Origin: Phreatobacter stygius | GTDB taxonomy: Bacteria; Pseudomonadota; Alphaproteobacteria; Rhizobiales; Phreatobacteraceae | Direction of reading: 5' to 3' | Length of the DNA stretch: 64,000 nt | Assembly (NCBI RefSeq): GCF_005144885.1 | Contig: NZ_CP039690.1 | Location: 5,593,001 to 5,657,000 of the forward strand | Part shown: piece after piece, positions 8,646 through 19,091 of the stretch | Layout of the letters: every line of letters starts with the position of its first letter | Position numbering within the stretch: position 1 is the stretch's first letter | The notes under the pieces: model-generated | The model's input: the letters and a program-made list of their open reading frames with translations, nothing else | Told to the model about the DNA's origin: nothing | The model's database searches: none | Translations under genes and position numbers: made by a program

Positions 8646-8676
8646 ACCTACTAAAAGTAAGTTACCAATGGTAGGT
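8646..8676. promoter_or_regulatory. Likely TetR operator: two tandem TAC(C/T)-N3-(A/G)GTA palindromes
   Basis: Two small perfect palindromes, TACTAAAAGTA (8649-8659) and TACCAATGGTA (8663-8673), have centres 14 bp apart. Together they form a larger imperfect inverted repeat with outer arms ACCTAC and GTAGGT. This is the kind of site bound by two TetR dimers. It lies between the oxidoreductase and TetR genes and overlaps the candidate promoter of the oxidoreductase. A TTGACC at 8643-8648 could be a -35 for the TetR gene. Confidence 0.65.
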
Positions 8677-8686
8677 AGTCGATCAA

Positions 8687-9334
8687 GTGAGCCTGTCAAG
8701 CGGCCGGCGCAGCGAAATTGATGGGAAAGGGGTCGCCGTCTCGATGGCCGAAATACCCGCGAAGAGACTGACCAAGGCCGGGCGGCGTGATCAGCTGATC
8801 GATGTCGCGCATGCGATCGTGCGTGAGGAGGGAACCGACGCATTGACGCTCGGCCGTCTCGCCGAGCGCGCCGGGGTCAGCAAACCGGTCGCCTATGAAC
8901 ATTTCAAATCGCGCCCGGGCCTGTTGATTGCCCTCTACAAGGAGATCGACGATCGGCAGGTGGCGGCTCTGCTCGAGGCGCTCGCCCGGGCGCCGCGCCG
9001 GCTGGACGAGGTCGCGGGCGTCGTCAGCCGCGCCTATATGGCCTGCTATACCGAGGCCGGGCCGGATTGGCATGCGGTCTCCGCGGCGCTCAAGGGCGAC
9101 GGCGAGATGGAAGCCTTCCAGGACCAGTTGATCGACCATTATGTGGCGATCTATCGCGACGCGTTGCGCCCTTTCACAGACCTGCCGGCCGCGGATCTGC
9201 AGCTGCGCTGCGTCGGCATTATCGGAGCAGCGGAGGCGATCTCGCGCGACATGATCCGCGGCCATGTCGACGAGCCGACGGCTGCCGCGACGCTCGCCTC
9301 GCTGATCACGGGCTGGCTGTCGCCGAAAGTCTGA
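8687..9334 (+). CDS. TetR/AcrR family transcriptional regulator
   Basis: A repressor of up to 215 residues. The N-terminal HTH is clear (TLGRLAERAGVSKPVAYEHF), followed by an all-helical ligand-binding region ending ITGWLSPKV. The start is uncertain: GTG 8687 gives the full length, while ATG 8744 (MAEIPAKRLTK) gives 196 residues and is closer to the usual TetR N-terminus; an AAAGGGG lies about 12 bases before the ATG. It is divergent from the saccharopine-dehydrogenase-like gene, with a double palindrome between them, and probably represses both genes. The effector is unknown. Confidence 0.88.
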   Translation: MSLSSGRRSEIDGKGVAVSMAEIPAKRLTKAGRRDQLIDVAHAIVREEGTDALTLGRLAERAGVSKPVAYEHFKSRPGLLIALYKEIDDRQVAALLEALARAPRRLDEVAGVVSRAYMACYTEAGPDWHAVSAALKGDGEMEAFQDQLIDHYVAIYRDALRPFTDLPAADLQLRCVGIIGAAEAISRDMIRGHVDEPTAAATLASLITGWLSPKV

Positions 9335-9477
9335 TGTGCTGCGCCGGCGGGCCGGAGGCGGTTCTTGCGGCTTGACCGGCTTGCCGGGATTGCGGTGTCC
9401 GCGGCGATCGGACCTTCGGCGCGGCAACTGGCGGGCGCATGGCGACGCCGGCCCGCCAGACCTCACGTCCCTGGCCG

Positions 9478-9981
9478 CTACCTCTCGTTGATCGCGATCC
9501 GCCTGGCGGCGGCCGCCGCCCGCTCGGTCTTGGGCAGCGTGACCGTGAGGACGCCGTTCTTGAATGTCGCCTTGACCCTGTCTTCGTCGACTTCGCCGAC
9601 TGCGATACGCCGCTCGAAACGTCCATAGAGCCGCTCGGTGAACTGGCGGTCCTTGTCTTCGGTCTCCGCACGCTTCTCACCGCGCAGCGTCAGCACGCCA
9701 TCCTGCAGCAGGACCTCGACGTCCTTTTCGTCGAGACCCGGCACCTCGGCCGCGATACGGACCTCCCTGTCGGTCTCGGACATCTCCATGCTTGGCCATC
9801 CGCCCGCCCAGTGCGAAGGGCGGCCGGCCGGCATCGGCAGGTCGAAGCCGTGGAAAAGATCGTCGAACAGGCGGTTGACGTCGCGATGCAGCGCCAGGAA
9901 CGGGCTTTGCTCGGCCTCGCGGAAGCCGGTGGGGGCCTGGTTGTGGGGGCGACCCCAGGGCATGATGTCTCGAACACCCAT
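9478..9981 (-). CDS. Small heat-shock protein, Hsp20 / alpha-crystallin family
   Basis: An ATP-independent holdase of 167 residues that keeps unfolding proteins soluble. The alpha-crystallin domain spans about residues 55-150, with DREVRIAAEVPGLDEKDVEV and the family signature FKNGVLTVTLPK; the C-terminal tail has a short I-N-E-R ending. ATG 9979-9981 is preceded by GAGGAGA at the proper distance. The gene is divergent from groEL across 370 bp that contains a heat-shock-type promoter for each. The N-terminus MGVRDIMPWGRP resembles the HspC/Hsp20 branch of alphaproteobacteria. Confidence 0.92.
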   Translation of the reverse strand: MGVRDIMPWGRPHNQAPTGFREAEQSPFLALHRDVNRLFDDLFHGFDLPMPAGRPSHWAGGWPSMEMSETDREVRIAAEVPGLDEKDVEVLLQDGVLTLRGEKRAETEDKDRQFTERLYGRFERRIAVGEVDEDRVKATFKNGVLTVTLPKTERAAAAARRIAINER

Positions 9982-10015
9982 GGTCTTCTCCTCTCGTCTG
10001 GTCGTGACCTCCTGA

Positions 10016-11992
<1,977 letters not shown>

Positions 11993-12182
11993 AGGCCTTG
12001 CCTGGTGCCGCGACCGCGCGAACGAGCGCGGCTTGGCGGGCTCCGGCGATCCGGGACGGGATCAGGAAACAGCGCCGGCCCAATGGGCCGGCGGCATGGC
12101 CGGTGCGCTGTTGCCTTGCCTTGCTGGTGCCAAGATCGGGCTGTTAGAAGCCGGCCGTCGCAATGGTAAGGAATCGTTCAGC

Positions 12183-12572
12183 ATGAAGGCGTGTGTGCTT
12201 GGCCTCATCGGAGCCGGTCTGACGCTGTCGGGCGCGCTCGCCGCGGATGCGCGGCTTGAAGCCGCGCTTCGTCGGCTCGAGCCGGACACCCGGCTCGAGC
12301 AGGTCTGCGACATCGCGGTGATGCAGCGCATCAAGGGCGACACCAGTCCTTACCGGCCCGACAAGGTTCTGGCCGGCGCCATCTCGGAGCCGCGCCGCTC
12401 CGGCGACTCGCTCGACAGCGAGGGCGGGGCGTTCCGCAGCGGCGGCCACTGGTATCGCCTGAGCTTCGAGTGCCAGGCGTCGCCCGACCGCATGCGCGTC
12501 CTGTCGCTGAACTACACCATTGGCGAGCAGATTCCGGTACGCGACTGGGACGATTACGGCCTCTACCCCTGA
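12183..12572 (+). CDS. Small secreted DUF930-family protein
   Basis: A 129-residue protein with a cleavable signal peptide, MKACVLGLIGAGLTLSGALA, and mature start near ADARLEAALRRLEPDTRLEQ. The mature part shows the DUF930 pattern familiar from rhizobia: LEQVCDIAVMQRIKG, PDKVLAGAISEP, GGHWYRLSFECQ and LSLNYTIGEQIPVRDWDDYGLYP. Function of the family is unknown; it is predicted to be periplasmic. The start ATG 12183 follows AAGGAA about 11 bases upstream. It stands alone between groEL and a convergent secreted-protein gene. Confidence 0.75.
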   Translation: MKACVLGLIGAGLTLSGALAADARLEAALRRLEPDTRLEQVCDIAVMQRIKGDTSPYRPDKVLAGAISEPRRSGDSLDSEGGAFRSGGHWYRLSFECQASPDRMRVLSLNYTIGEQIPVRDWDDYGLYP

Positions 12573-12591
12573 GCGTGACCGAAGCCCGAGC

Positions 12592-13098
12592 CTACTCGAC
12601 CTTGGTCAGGCTCTGCAGGATGCCGTTCAGCTCGCTGGCATAGGTCTTCTCGCCCTCCTTCGACCCCCAATAGCTGAGGATCAGCACGGTTGACGGATTG
12701 ACGATCAAAATGCCGACGCTGATCTCGGCCTGTTCGCCGTCCGAGTCCTTGCCGCTGAAGCCGAGGAAAATGGTCGGCATGCCGTTGATCGTCATGGATT
12801 GCTGGCGCTGGGTCGCCGGATCGATCTCGACCCCTTGCGACACCAGATAGGCGAGCGCCTGCTTGGTCGAATCCTCGACATTGCCGGCGCTGGCGATCGT
12901 CACCGCCACATAGATCTCGTCATCGTCGGTGGTCGCTTCGACGCCGCGTTCGGTCACGCTTGGCGACCAGGCGTCGGGAATGGCGACGGTGGCGACTGCC
13001 GGCGCGCCCAGCCGGAAGCTCTTGGCTTCGGCCAGGGGCGGCATCAGGAAGGCTGGGAGCAGCAGGGCAAGCGCGGCGGCGAGGAGCAATCTGGGCAT
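12592..13098 (-). CDS. Secreted protein of unknown function
   Basis: A 168-residue protein with an N-terminal signal peptide (hydrophobic stretch LLLAAALALLLPAFL, cleavage near AEAKSF). The mature domain has alternating strands, for example VATVAIPDAWSPSVTERGVEATTDDDEIYVAV and MPTIFLGFSGKDSDGE, reminiscent of PsbP- or DcrB-like periplasmic folds. That comparison is only by pattern. It converges with the DUF930 gene, ending 20 bases from it. Function is not known. Confidence 0.7.
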   Translation of the reverse strand: MPRLLLAAALALLLPAFLMPPLAEAKSFRLGAPAVATVAIPDAWSPSVTERGVEATTDDDEIYVAVTIASAGNVEDSTKQALAYLVSQGVEIDPATQRQQSMTINGMPTIFLGFSGKDSDGEQAEISVGILIVNPSTVLILSYWGSKEGEKTYASELNGILQSLTKVE

Positions 13099-13254
13099 GG
13101 CACAAAACCTTCCGATTGAAGATCGGCAGGCCTTGGCATGACCGCGACGGGCTGTCCTCTCACTCGGCGCAGGGCCGCGACTATTTTGTGAGACGCCGGC
13201 GCGAGGACGAGCCCGGCATGGACCGGCGGCGCGCTGGGGCGCCGTCGCGGTAGC

Positions 13255-13509
13255 CTATTGCAGGGAGATCAGATTGGCCATCAAGCCGGCCCTGATCTCG
13301 ATCACCGGGCGGACCCGGCAGACGATCGACCGGTCGATGCCGGCATCGGCCAATTGCCTGGCCGACAACTCGCCGACCGCCGCCCGCGTCTCGGCGCGCC
13401 GGTGCGACGCCGGGCCAAGCGCCAGAACATCCGCCGCCCGGTCGAGCAGCGTCTGAAGAAGTCCCGTCTTGGCGGCGGATTGCACGGGCAGGCAGGCTGA
13501 GCAGGTCAT
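13255..13509 (-). CDS. Small DUF1127-like protein with N-terminal CxxC
   Basis: An 84-residue protein beginning MTCSACLPVQS. The C-terminal part, GELSARQLADAGIDRSIVCRV, resembles the DUF1127 core (L-x-D-x-x-L-x-D-I-G-x-x-R). ATG 13507-13509 is preceded by AAGGA with seven bases spacing; a second ATG at 13516-13518 would add three residues but leaves no room for a ribosome-binding site. It lies 35 bases downstream of a clear DUF1127 gene on the same strand, so the two form a small operon. Such proteins are linked in other alphaproteobacteria to RNA and phosphate/carbon metabolism, but the role here is unknown. Confidence 0.6.
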   Translation of the reverse strand: MTCSACLPVQSAAKTGLLQTLLDRAADVLALGPASHRRAETRAAVGELSARQLADAGIDRSIVCRVRPVIEIRAGLMANLISLQ

Positions 13510-13544
13510 GGCAGGCATCCTTGTCAGGTGGTGAGGCGGGCCAG

Positions 13545-13781
13545 TCAGACCGACGGAATCGGGTCGACGGCCGTCGCCTTGATGTTGATCCGTTCGACAT
13601 CGGCGCGTGACAGGCCAATATCCGACAGTGCCCGGTCATCCAGGCCGTACAGGGTGCGGGCGCTGTTGCGCGCCGCGAACCAGGCCTCCACGCGCAGGAC
13701 CAGAGTGAGCAGACGGCTCTTGGCTGCCGGCGTTTCGTGGTGGTGGTGGAAAAGATCCTCTGTTGCACATGCCGCGTTCAT
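13545..13781 (-). CDS. DUF1127 (YjiS-like) small protein
   Basis: A 78-residue protein with a poly-His patch (LFHHHHETPA) and a classic DUF1127 domain: VEAWFAARNSARTLYGLDDRALSDIGLSRADVERI. ATG 13779-13781 follows AAGGAC. It is the first gene of a two-gene leftward unit and is divergent from a GcvA-like LysR regulator across 107 bp that contains a LysR-type T-N11-A motif. Regulation by that LysR protein is therefore plausible. Members of this family in Agrobacterium and Rhodobacter act as small RNA-binding or stress-adaptation proteins. Confidence 0.85.
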   Translation of the reverse strand: MNAACATEDLFHHHHETPAAKSRLLTLVLRVEAWFAARNSARTLYGLDDRALSDIGLSRADVERINIKATAVDPIPSV

Positions 13782-13854
13782 GACGATGGTCCTTGCTGTC
13801 GAATTTCCTATATGGACGTTGCTCCTTGCGCTGGTCCGAAGCAAATGAGATGTT

Positions 13855-13871
13855 CTTGGCTTCAGCCCAAG
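13855..13871. promoter_or_regulatory. Candidate LysR-type binding site (CTTGG-N7-CCAAG)
   Basis: A 5-bp inverted repeat, CTTGG (13855-13859) and CCAAG (13867-13871), contains a T-N11-A pattern. It lies just upstream of the LysR gene in the divergent gap with the DUF1127 genes. This is the usual position for LysR autoregulation. Confidence 0.4.
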
Positions 13872-13888
13872 TACAGCTTGGCCATCCA

Positions 13889-14818
13889 ATGACCCGCCGC
13901 CACCTGCCGCCGCTCACCGCACTGCGCGCCTTCGAGGCCGCCGCCCGCCATCTGAACTTCGAACGGGCGGGCGACGAGATCGCCGTCACGGCGAGCGCGA
14001 TCGGCCAGCAGGTCCGGACGCTGGAGGCCTGGCTGCAACGCCCGCTATTCGTCCGGCTGCCGAGCAAGGGCGTCGCGCTGACGGTGGCGGGCGAACGCTA
14101 CGCCGCCGCCATTTCCCAACTGCTCGACCAGTTGAACGAGGCCACCATTCAGGCGTTGCGGCCGGACGCGTCCAATGTGCTGACGGTGGCGACCTTGCCG
14201 AGCTTCGCCGCAAGCTGGCTCATCCCGCGGCTCGGCGGCTTCAAGGCCCGCCATCCAGAACTCGATGTGCGCATTTCGGTGTCGCACGGCCTGACCGATT
14301 TCGCCCGCGAGGATGTCGACGTGGGCATCCGCTCCGGCCGGGGCGTCTATCCGGGTTTGCGAAGTGACCTGCTGATGGAAGAGAATTTCTTCCCCGTCTG
14401 CAGCGCGGCCCTGCTCCACGATCCCGAGCGGCCGCTGCGCGAGCCGGCGGATCTGCGCCATCACACGCTGATCCAGGAGATCCAGGAGGGCCTGCCGGAT
14501 TTCGTCAGCTGGTCGCGCTGGCTGGAGCTGATTGGCGTCGAGGGGGTCGACGGCGGTCGCGGCCCGCAATTCTCCCACACCTTCCTGGCCTTGCAGGCGG
14601 CGGCCTCGGGCCAGGGCGTCGCCCTGGCGACCAATGTGCTGATCGGCGACTATCTGGATGCCGGCCGCCTGGTGCGGCCGTTTCCCCATCAGGTGCCCGG
14701 ACCCTACCAATATTACGTGGTCTGCCCGGAAGCCTCCGCCTCGCGGGCGGCGATCGCCGCCTTTCGCGGCTGGCTGCTCGAAGAGGCCGCGGCCCATGCC
14801 GCGCGGGCGACCGGCTGA
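13889..14818 (+). CDS. LysR-family regulator, GcvA-like
   Basis: A 309-residue regulator with the GcvA-type N-terminus MTRRHLPPLTALRAFEAAARHLNF, a winged HTH (residues about 8-65) and a periplasmic-binding-like effector domain. GcvA of E. coli controls the glycine-cleavage operon, but most GcvA-like proteins in alphaproteobacteria have other, unknown targets. ATG 13889 starts the typical HTH; longer in-frame extensions upstream run through the promoter region. It is divergent from the DUF1127 pair. Confidence 0.88.
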   Translation: MTRRHLPPLTALRAFEAAARHLNFERAGDEIAVTASAIGQQVRTLEAWLQRPLFVRLPSKGVALTVAGERYAAAISQLLDQLNEATIQALRPDASNVLTVATLPSFAASWLIPRLGGFKARHPELDVRISVSHGLTDFAREDVDVGIRSGRGVYPGLRSDLLMEENFFPVCSAALLHDPERPLREPADLRHHTLIQEIQEGLPDFVSWSRWLELIGVEGVDGGRGPQFSHTFLALQAAASGQGVALATNVLIGDYLDAGRLVRPFPHQVPGPYQYYVVCPEASASRAAIAAFRGWLLEEAAAHAARATG

Positions 14819-14899
14819 TCGCCTGCCGTCGTGTCTTGCGCGGATTGAATCACGGCATCAGCGGAACCGGCCAAAGCGCTGGCGGGGCGCGCGAAATCG

Positions 14900-16282
14900 T
14901 CAGGCCCGCCGGCGTTTGCGGCCGGCCCGGTCGCGCGCAACGACGGCATGGTCGGCCGCCGTCTGGCGGGCATAGCTCAGCGAGAACGACGCCAGGGCGT
15001 CCTCGAACACGCCGGACTTGCCGATATAGCCCGATATCACGGCGGGGTCGCCGGAACGGGCATGGGCGCGGGCCAGCGTCCGGCCGCAGAGCGCGGCATA
15101 TTCCAGCAGGGCATTGCCTTCCATGACCTCGCCGACCGAGCCGAGCCGCCGGTTCTTCAACTGCCTGACATAAAAATGCCGGCCGGACTTGCGGTCCTCC
15201 GCCCAGCCGAGAAAGGCGTCGCTCGCGGCTTGCATGACCCGCTGGCCCTCGACCACACGGTGGCCCTGATGGCGCCGGTGCTTGCCGGCGGGCCGGAAGC
15301 GCTCGAGCACCGAACTCTGCGCTTCCTTGATCTGCAGGAACAGCGGCTCGTCGTCGCCGCTCATATAGAGGCCGATGGCGCAGAACGTGCCGACACTGCC
15401 GACGCCGACGACCTTGAAGGCGACATCCTCCAGCCGGAAGCGGGTCAGCAGCACATGCCGGTCGGGTGGCAGCGTCGCCTGGTAGATCGCCAGCGCAGCG
15501 CGGGCGTCGACCGCGTGGTGGCCGCCGCCATCGGCGTCGAGATGATAGATCAGCGGCGGCCGGTCCTCGATCCTGCAGACGCCGGCCTTGGTCCTGGCCA
15601 GGTGGGGGAAATTGTCGTCCAGCGACAGCGTCTTTTTCGCCTTCACGATGGTCTTCAACAGCGTCCGGCGAAGCTTGCGGTCGTCGATCCGTTCGGTCTC
15701 GCGGGCGAGGTCCATCCGGCTGTGCCAGATGGCCAGCGGCGACAGGTCGGCCAGCTCGCGCATGAAATCGCGATAGGCCTGCGCGGTGGCGGCGGCGAAG
15801 CTGCGGGCTTTCTTGTCGGAATAGCCGGCGTCGAGCGCCGCCACCGCGACACTGGCCACCAGGCGCTTCAGGTCGACGGTGAAGTCGATACCCGGCAAGG
15901 TCTCGTCGAAGTCGTTGATGTCGAACAGGATGCGTCCCTCGGGCGTGCCGAAGGCGCCGAAATTCATCAGGTGGCAGTCGCCGCAGGCCTGCACGGGGAT
16001 GCCGATCGTCGGCTGGGCCGCGAGATCGGCGGCCATCACGGCGGCCGCACCGCGCAGGAAGGTGAAGGGCGAGACCAGCATCCGCTCATAGCGGATCGGG
16101 ATCAGCGCGGCGATCCGGCCGGCATCGACCTCCGCCAGGACCGCGGATGGATCGCGGCCGGCGGCCGGCTCGAAATCGGCATGGCTCTCGCGCGAAACAC
16201 GGGCGCGCAGCGCCTTGCCGGCCGCCGCCCGGTCGGTCCGCGACGGCATCGGGGCGGTTTCGGTCTTGGTCGAAGCTGGCAT
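14900..16282 (-). CDS. DUF2252 family protein
   Basis: A protein of about 460 residues of the DUF2252 family, widespread in actinobacteria and proteobacteria and of unknown biochemical role. The conserved core GDCHLMNFGAFG (about 101-112) and FDINDFDET (about 120-128) resembles the catalytic and metal-binding loops of aminoglycoside-phosphotransferase-like kinases, so a small-molecule kinase activity is a reasonable guess. The start is uncertain: ATG 16280-16282 was chosen, with ATG 16322-16324 and GTG 16349-16351 as longer options; none has a good ribosome-binding site. The C-terminus is very basic (RDRAGRKRRRA). Confidence 0.82.
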   Translation of the reverse strand: MPASTKTETAPMPSRTDRAAAGKALRARVSRESHADFEPAAGRDPSAVLAEVDAGRIAALIPIRYERMLVSPFTFLRGAAAVMAADLAAQPTIGIPVQACGDCHLMNFGAFGTPEGRILFDINDFDETLPGIDFTVDLKRLVASVAVAALDAGYSDKKARSFAAATAQAYRDFMRELADLSPLAIWHSRMDLARETERIDDRKLRRTLLKTIVKAKKTLSLDDNFPHLARTKAGVCRIEDRPPLIYHLDADGGGHHAVDARAALAIYQATLPPDRHVLLTRFRLEDVAFKVVGVGSVGTFCAIGLYMSGDDEPLFLQIKEAQSSVLERFRPAGKHRRHQGHRVVEGQRVMQAASDAFLGWAEDRKSGRHFYVRQLKNRRLGSVGEVMEGNALLEYAALCGRTLARAHARSGDPAVISGYIGKSGVFEDALASFSLSYARQTAADHAVVARDRAGRKRRRA

Positions 16283-16451
16283 GGTGGCGAAATCCGGGAG
16301 ACGCGGCTGAGGCGGCGGATGCATGCTGGCCGCGAGTGAGGCGCGGGACACCGGCGCCTGTCAAGCCAGGTGGCCCTGCCGCGGGGAGGGGTCTTGCCAG
16401 TCTCGCCGGCTGCTGCTTGGCTGCGGACGATCAGTGCAAAGGGAGCGATCC

Positions 16452-16781
16452 TTGACCTTGCATTCGCCGCGAAGCCGGCTGTCGCAGCGCTCGATGGAAG
16501 CGGTCGATACGGCGCTCGCCCACGAGATCATCGCCGAGCAGGCCTCCTCGCTCGGTCGCGCCGGGCGGGCGGTGGCCGCGAGCCTCGCGGCGCTCGGCGC
16601 CTTCACCGGTGACGGGCCGCAGCGCGCCGCGCTGGTGCAGGCCGCGGCCGACGCGGTGTTCGGCTATTTCGTCCAGCGCGAGTTGTGCGGTTTCCGCAGG
16701 CATGACGACGCGATCCGCGACTATGCCATCCCGCGCGAGGTGCTGGTGCGGGTCGGCGCCACGGCGCCGCCGCCCCGCTGA
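16452..16781 (+). CDS. Small conserved DUF6665-like protein, TTG start
   Basis: A 109-residue protein with the pattern ALAHEIIAEQASSLGRAGRAV, then AAADAVFGYFVQRELCGFR and IRDYAIPREVLVRVG, as seen in a small Hyphomicrobiales family (I recall DUF6665). TTG 16452-16454 is chosen because AAAGGGAG lies seven bases upstream; the first in-frame ATG (16494) would remove 14 residues and lacks such a site. It converges with the DUF1176 gene, only two bases apart. Function is unknown. Confidence 0.65.
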   Translation: MTLHSPRSRLSQRSMEAVDTALAHEIIAEQASSLGRAGRAVAASLAALGAFTGDGPQRAALVQAAADAVFGYFVQRELCGFRRHDDAIRDYAIPREVLVRVGATAPPPR

Positions 16782-16783
16782 GA

Positions 16784-17893
16784 TCAGCGCGGTTCGGTGC
16801 GCCAGAGCGTGATCCAGTCCTCCGGTGGCACACCCTTGCAGGCCGGCATGGTCGCATAGGCGCTCAGGCGGAAGCCTCGCGCCGTCCAGGCCCAGCTCGC
16901 CGCCGTGCCGCAATCGCCGGCACCGCGATCCTTGTGCAGGGCAGACAGGGTGGCCGCGCTCATCTCCTCCAGGCCGCTGGGACTGGTCAGGGTCTGGATC
17001 GGCTGGCCCATGCGGCCGGTTTCGGCATCGAGCGTTTCGAAATCGACCCGGCGGGCGTTGGCCGGCTGTGCTTCGGTCGCAAGGTAGAACATCGCGCCGG
17101 CCTGCGACGCCGCGCGCCAGCAGCCGATCTGGTACAGCACGGTGCTGTTGGACAGGCGGACGATGCGGGTGGCGGGCGCCCGGTTGCCCAGGTCGCATTC
17201 GTCGTCCCTGGTCTCGCGAACATGCCGCTGCACCAGCGCGCGCGGCACCACGGTGGGCGCCGGCCTGGTCGGGTTCGGCATGGCAACCGTCAGGAACGGC
17301 ACGGCCGGTGGCGCCGACACCGTGGCCGCCGCCCTGGCCCCCCTGGCGACCAGGGCGGTCACGGTATCCAGGCGGCCCTGCGCGGTGTCGATGAACTGCA
17401 GCGCCGCGGCAAAGCCGTCGAGCGACACCGCGGGCGCGTTGGCGCGCGGAGCTTCCTTGCCGAAGCGCAGTGCTCGCCCCTTGCCCATGGCCTCGATGAC
17501 GCGCGCCACCGCTGCCGGCTCGACCAGTTCGGACGCCTCCGGCTTGTCGTCGAACTCCTGCTCGATGACCCGGAACGCCGTGCCGGCAAGCGTCAGCGCC
17601 GGGCCGGCGTCGACACTGAGCACCAGTCCCTGGGCATCGCCGGCCGGCGCGCTCTCGCGGACGAAACGCAGCTTCGCGGTCGCCTCGGGCCCGGCGGCGC
17701 GGTCGATCACGACATAGGAGCCGCCATCGCCTTCGCCGGCCATGGTGCCGATGGCCCGGCAGGCCAGCGTATTGTCACAGCCGACGATCCAGTTGTCGAA
17801 GGTCCTGATCCCGGAGGCGGCCACGGCGGAGCCTGTGGCGAAGCCTGTCAGCGCGACCACGAGGCCGGCGCGCATTGCATGGTAAAACGGCAT
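16784..17893 (-). CDS. Secreted DUF1176-domain protein
   Basis: A 369-residue exported protein. The start ATG 17891-17893 has AAGGGA six bases upstream and opens a signal peptide (MPFYHAMRAGLVVALTGFA, cleavage near AVAASG). The mature start IRTFDNWIVGCDNTLACRAIG is the DUF1176 signature, followed by the long domain ending WAWTARGFRLSAYATMPACKGVP. Four or more conserved cysteines suggest disulfides in the periplasm. No biochemical function is established for the family. A longer reading frame upstream has no ribosome-binding site. Confidence 0.8.
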   Translation of the reverse strand: MPFYHAMRAGLVVALTGFATGSAVAASGIRTFDNWIVGCDNTLACRAIGTMAGEGDGGSYVVIDRAAGPEATAKLRFVRESAPAGDAQGLVLSVDAGPALTLAGTAFRVIEQEFDDKPEASELVEPAAVARVIEAMGKGRALRFGKEAPRANAPAVSLDGFAAALQFIDTAQGRLDTVTALVARGARAAATVSAPPAVPFLTVAMPNPTRPAPTVVPRALVQRHVRETRDDECDLGNRAPATRIVRLSNSTVLYQIGCWRAASQAGAMFYLATEAQPANARRVDFETLDAETGRMGQPIQTLTSPSGLEEMSAATLSALHKDRGAGDCGTAASWAWTARGFRLSAYATMPACKGVPPEDWITLWRTEPR

Positions 17894-18017
17894 GGCATTC
17901 CCTTGAGCCACCGCTTGCGCGGTGGCATTCATCTTGTCGTCTGACGTCGCCCGTGCCGATCCTGCATGGGCATGACGTAAGGTCAAGTAGCGATAGGCCG
18001 CGCCATTATGTCGCCAG

Positions 18018-19013
18018 TCATGCGCCCGGCGTCCGGACGACGTGTCTCAGGGTTTCGCCGATGCCGTAACGGCGGCTGCCGGCAATGGTCTCGCCGGTCT
18101 CGAGCTTCAGTTCGGCGTCGCCCGAGGGGCGCATCTCGATCCGCTCGATTCGCGCCGGATTGACCAGCCGGGTGCGATGCACGCGGATGATGCCGAACGG
18201 CTGCAGGCGCTGCTCTTCGGCGCGAAGCGTCGCGCGGATCAGGTGGCGCTGGCCGTCCACCAGGCAATATTCGACATAATTGCCGGCCGACTGGACCCAG
18301 ACGATCATGGCAGGGTCGATCTTGATGCTGGCCGAACCGTCGCGGAGCCAGAAGGCCTGCGGCGTCGCGACGGTCGTTGCGCTCGCGACGCCGGTCTCGG
18401 CCGCGCCGCTGGCTTGCACGGCGTCGGCTTGCGCGGCGTCGTCCTGCGGCCGGTCGGCCCAGCCCTTGTTGAGCCAGAAGACCGAGCCGATCAGAAGATA
18501 GGTCAGCGCGTCCTTGCGCAGTTCGTAGACGAGTTTGGCGAGCGACAGGTCGAAGACATAGGGCCCGGCGCCAAAGGCCGCATGGCCAAGCTTGCGCAGC
18601 AGCACCATTCCAGCGACGTGCAGCGCCGAGAAGAGAACCACCAGCCCGGCATTGACGACGACGGCGCGCGCGACCTCTGCGATGCCGCCGCCGCGTACCT
18701 GCAAAGCGCCCCATCGGATCATCGGCGCGAGCGCGAAAACGACAAGCACGCTCGACAGTTCCCAGAGCAGGATCAGCGGCAGAGGCAGGGTCCGTCCGGC
18801 AAAGCGCGCCGCGTCATCGACGACCGACACCGCATTGACGACGGCGACCGCGACCAGCACCACCGCCAGGACGACATAGATTTTCCAGGGCGAGACACGC
18901 GCCGGCGGCTCGGTCGGGCCCGCTTGACCAATTCCGCTCGTCACGTCGTCACCACCGCTTGTCCCGGTGCGGTGCCGCCCATCCCATCGAAAGCGCCTTT
19001 CCTCCCGCGCCAT
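18018..19013 (-). CDS. Membrane-bound LytTR-family DNA-binding regulator
   Basis: A regulator of about 331 residues. The N-terminal half has about four transmembrane helices (for example IYVVLAVVLVAVAVVNAVSVV and LILLWELSSVLVVFALAPMI). The C-terminal about 100 residues are a LytTR DNA-binding domain (VWVQSAGNYVEYCLVDGQRHLIRATL, then IIRVHRTRLVNPARI). Such membrane LytTR proteins are direct sensors rather than two-component response regulators. The start is uncertain: ATG 19011-19013 was chosen, and a GTG near 18947 (VTSGIGQAG) is an alternative. It is divergent from an acyltransferase gene 78 bp away. Confidence 0.82.
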   Translation of the reverse strand: MAREERRFRWDGRHRTGTSGGDDVTSGIGQAGPTEPPARVSPWKIYVVLAVVLVAVAVVNAVSVVDDAARFAGRTLPLPLILLWELSSVLVVFALAPMIRWGALQVRGGGIAEVARAVVVNAGLVVLFSALHVAGMVLLRKLGHAAFGAGPYVFDLSLAKLVYELRKDALTYLLIGSVFWLNKGWADRPQDDAAQADAVQASGAAETGVASATTVATPQAFWLRDGSASIKIDPAMIVWVQSAGNYVEYCLVDGQRHLIRATLRAEEQRLQPFGIIRVHRTRLVNPARIERIEMRPSGDAELKLETGETIAGSRRYGIGETLRHVVRTPGA

Positions 19014-19091
19014 CTGGACGCGGACGCCGGTCGGACGGATGTGACTTGGCGGAGACGGATTTGTCCATGAACCATCACGGGACCGAACATC

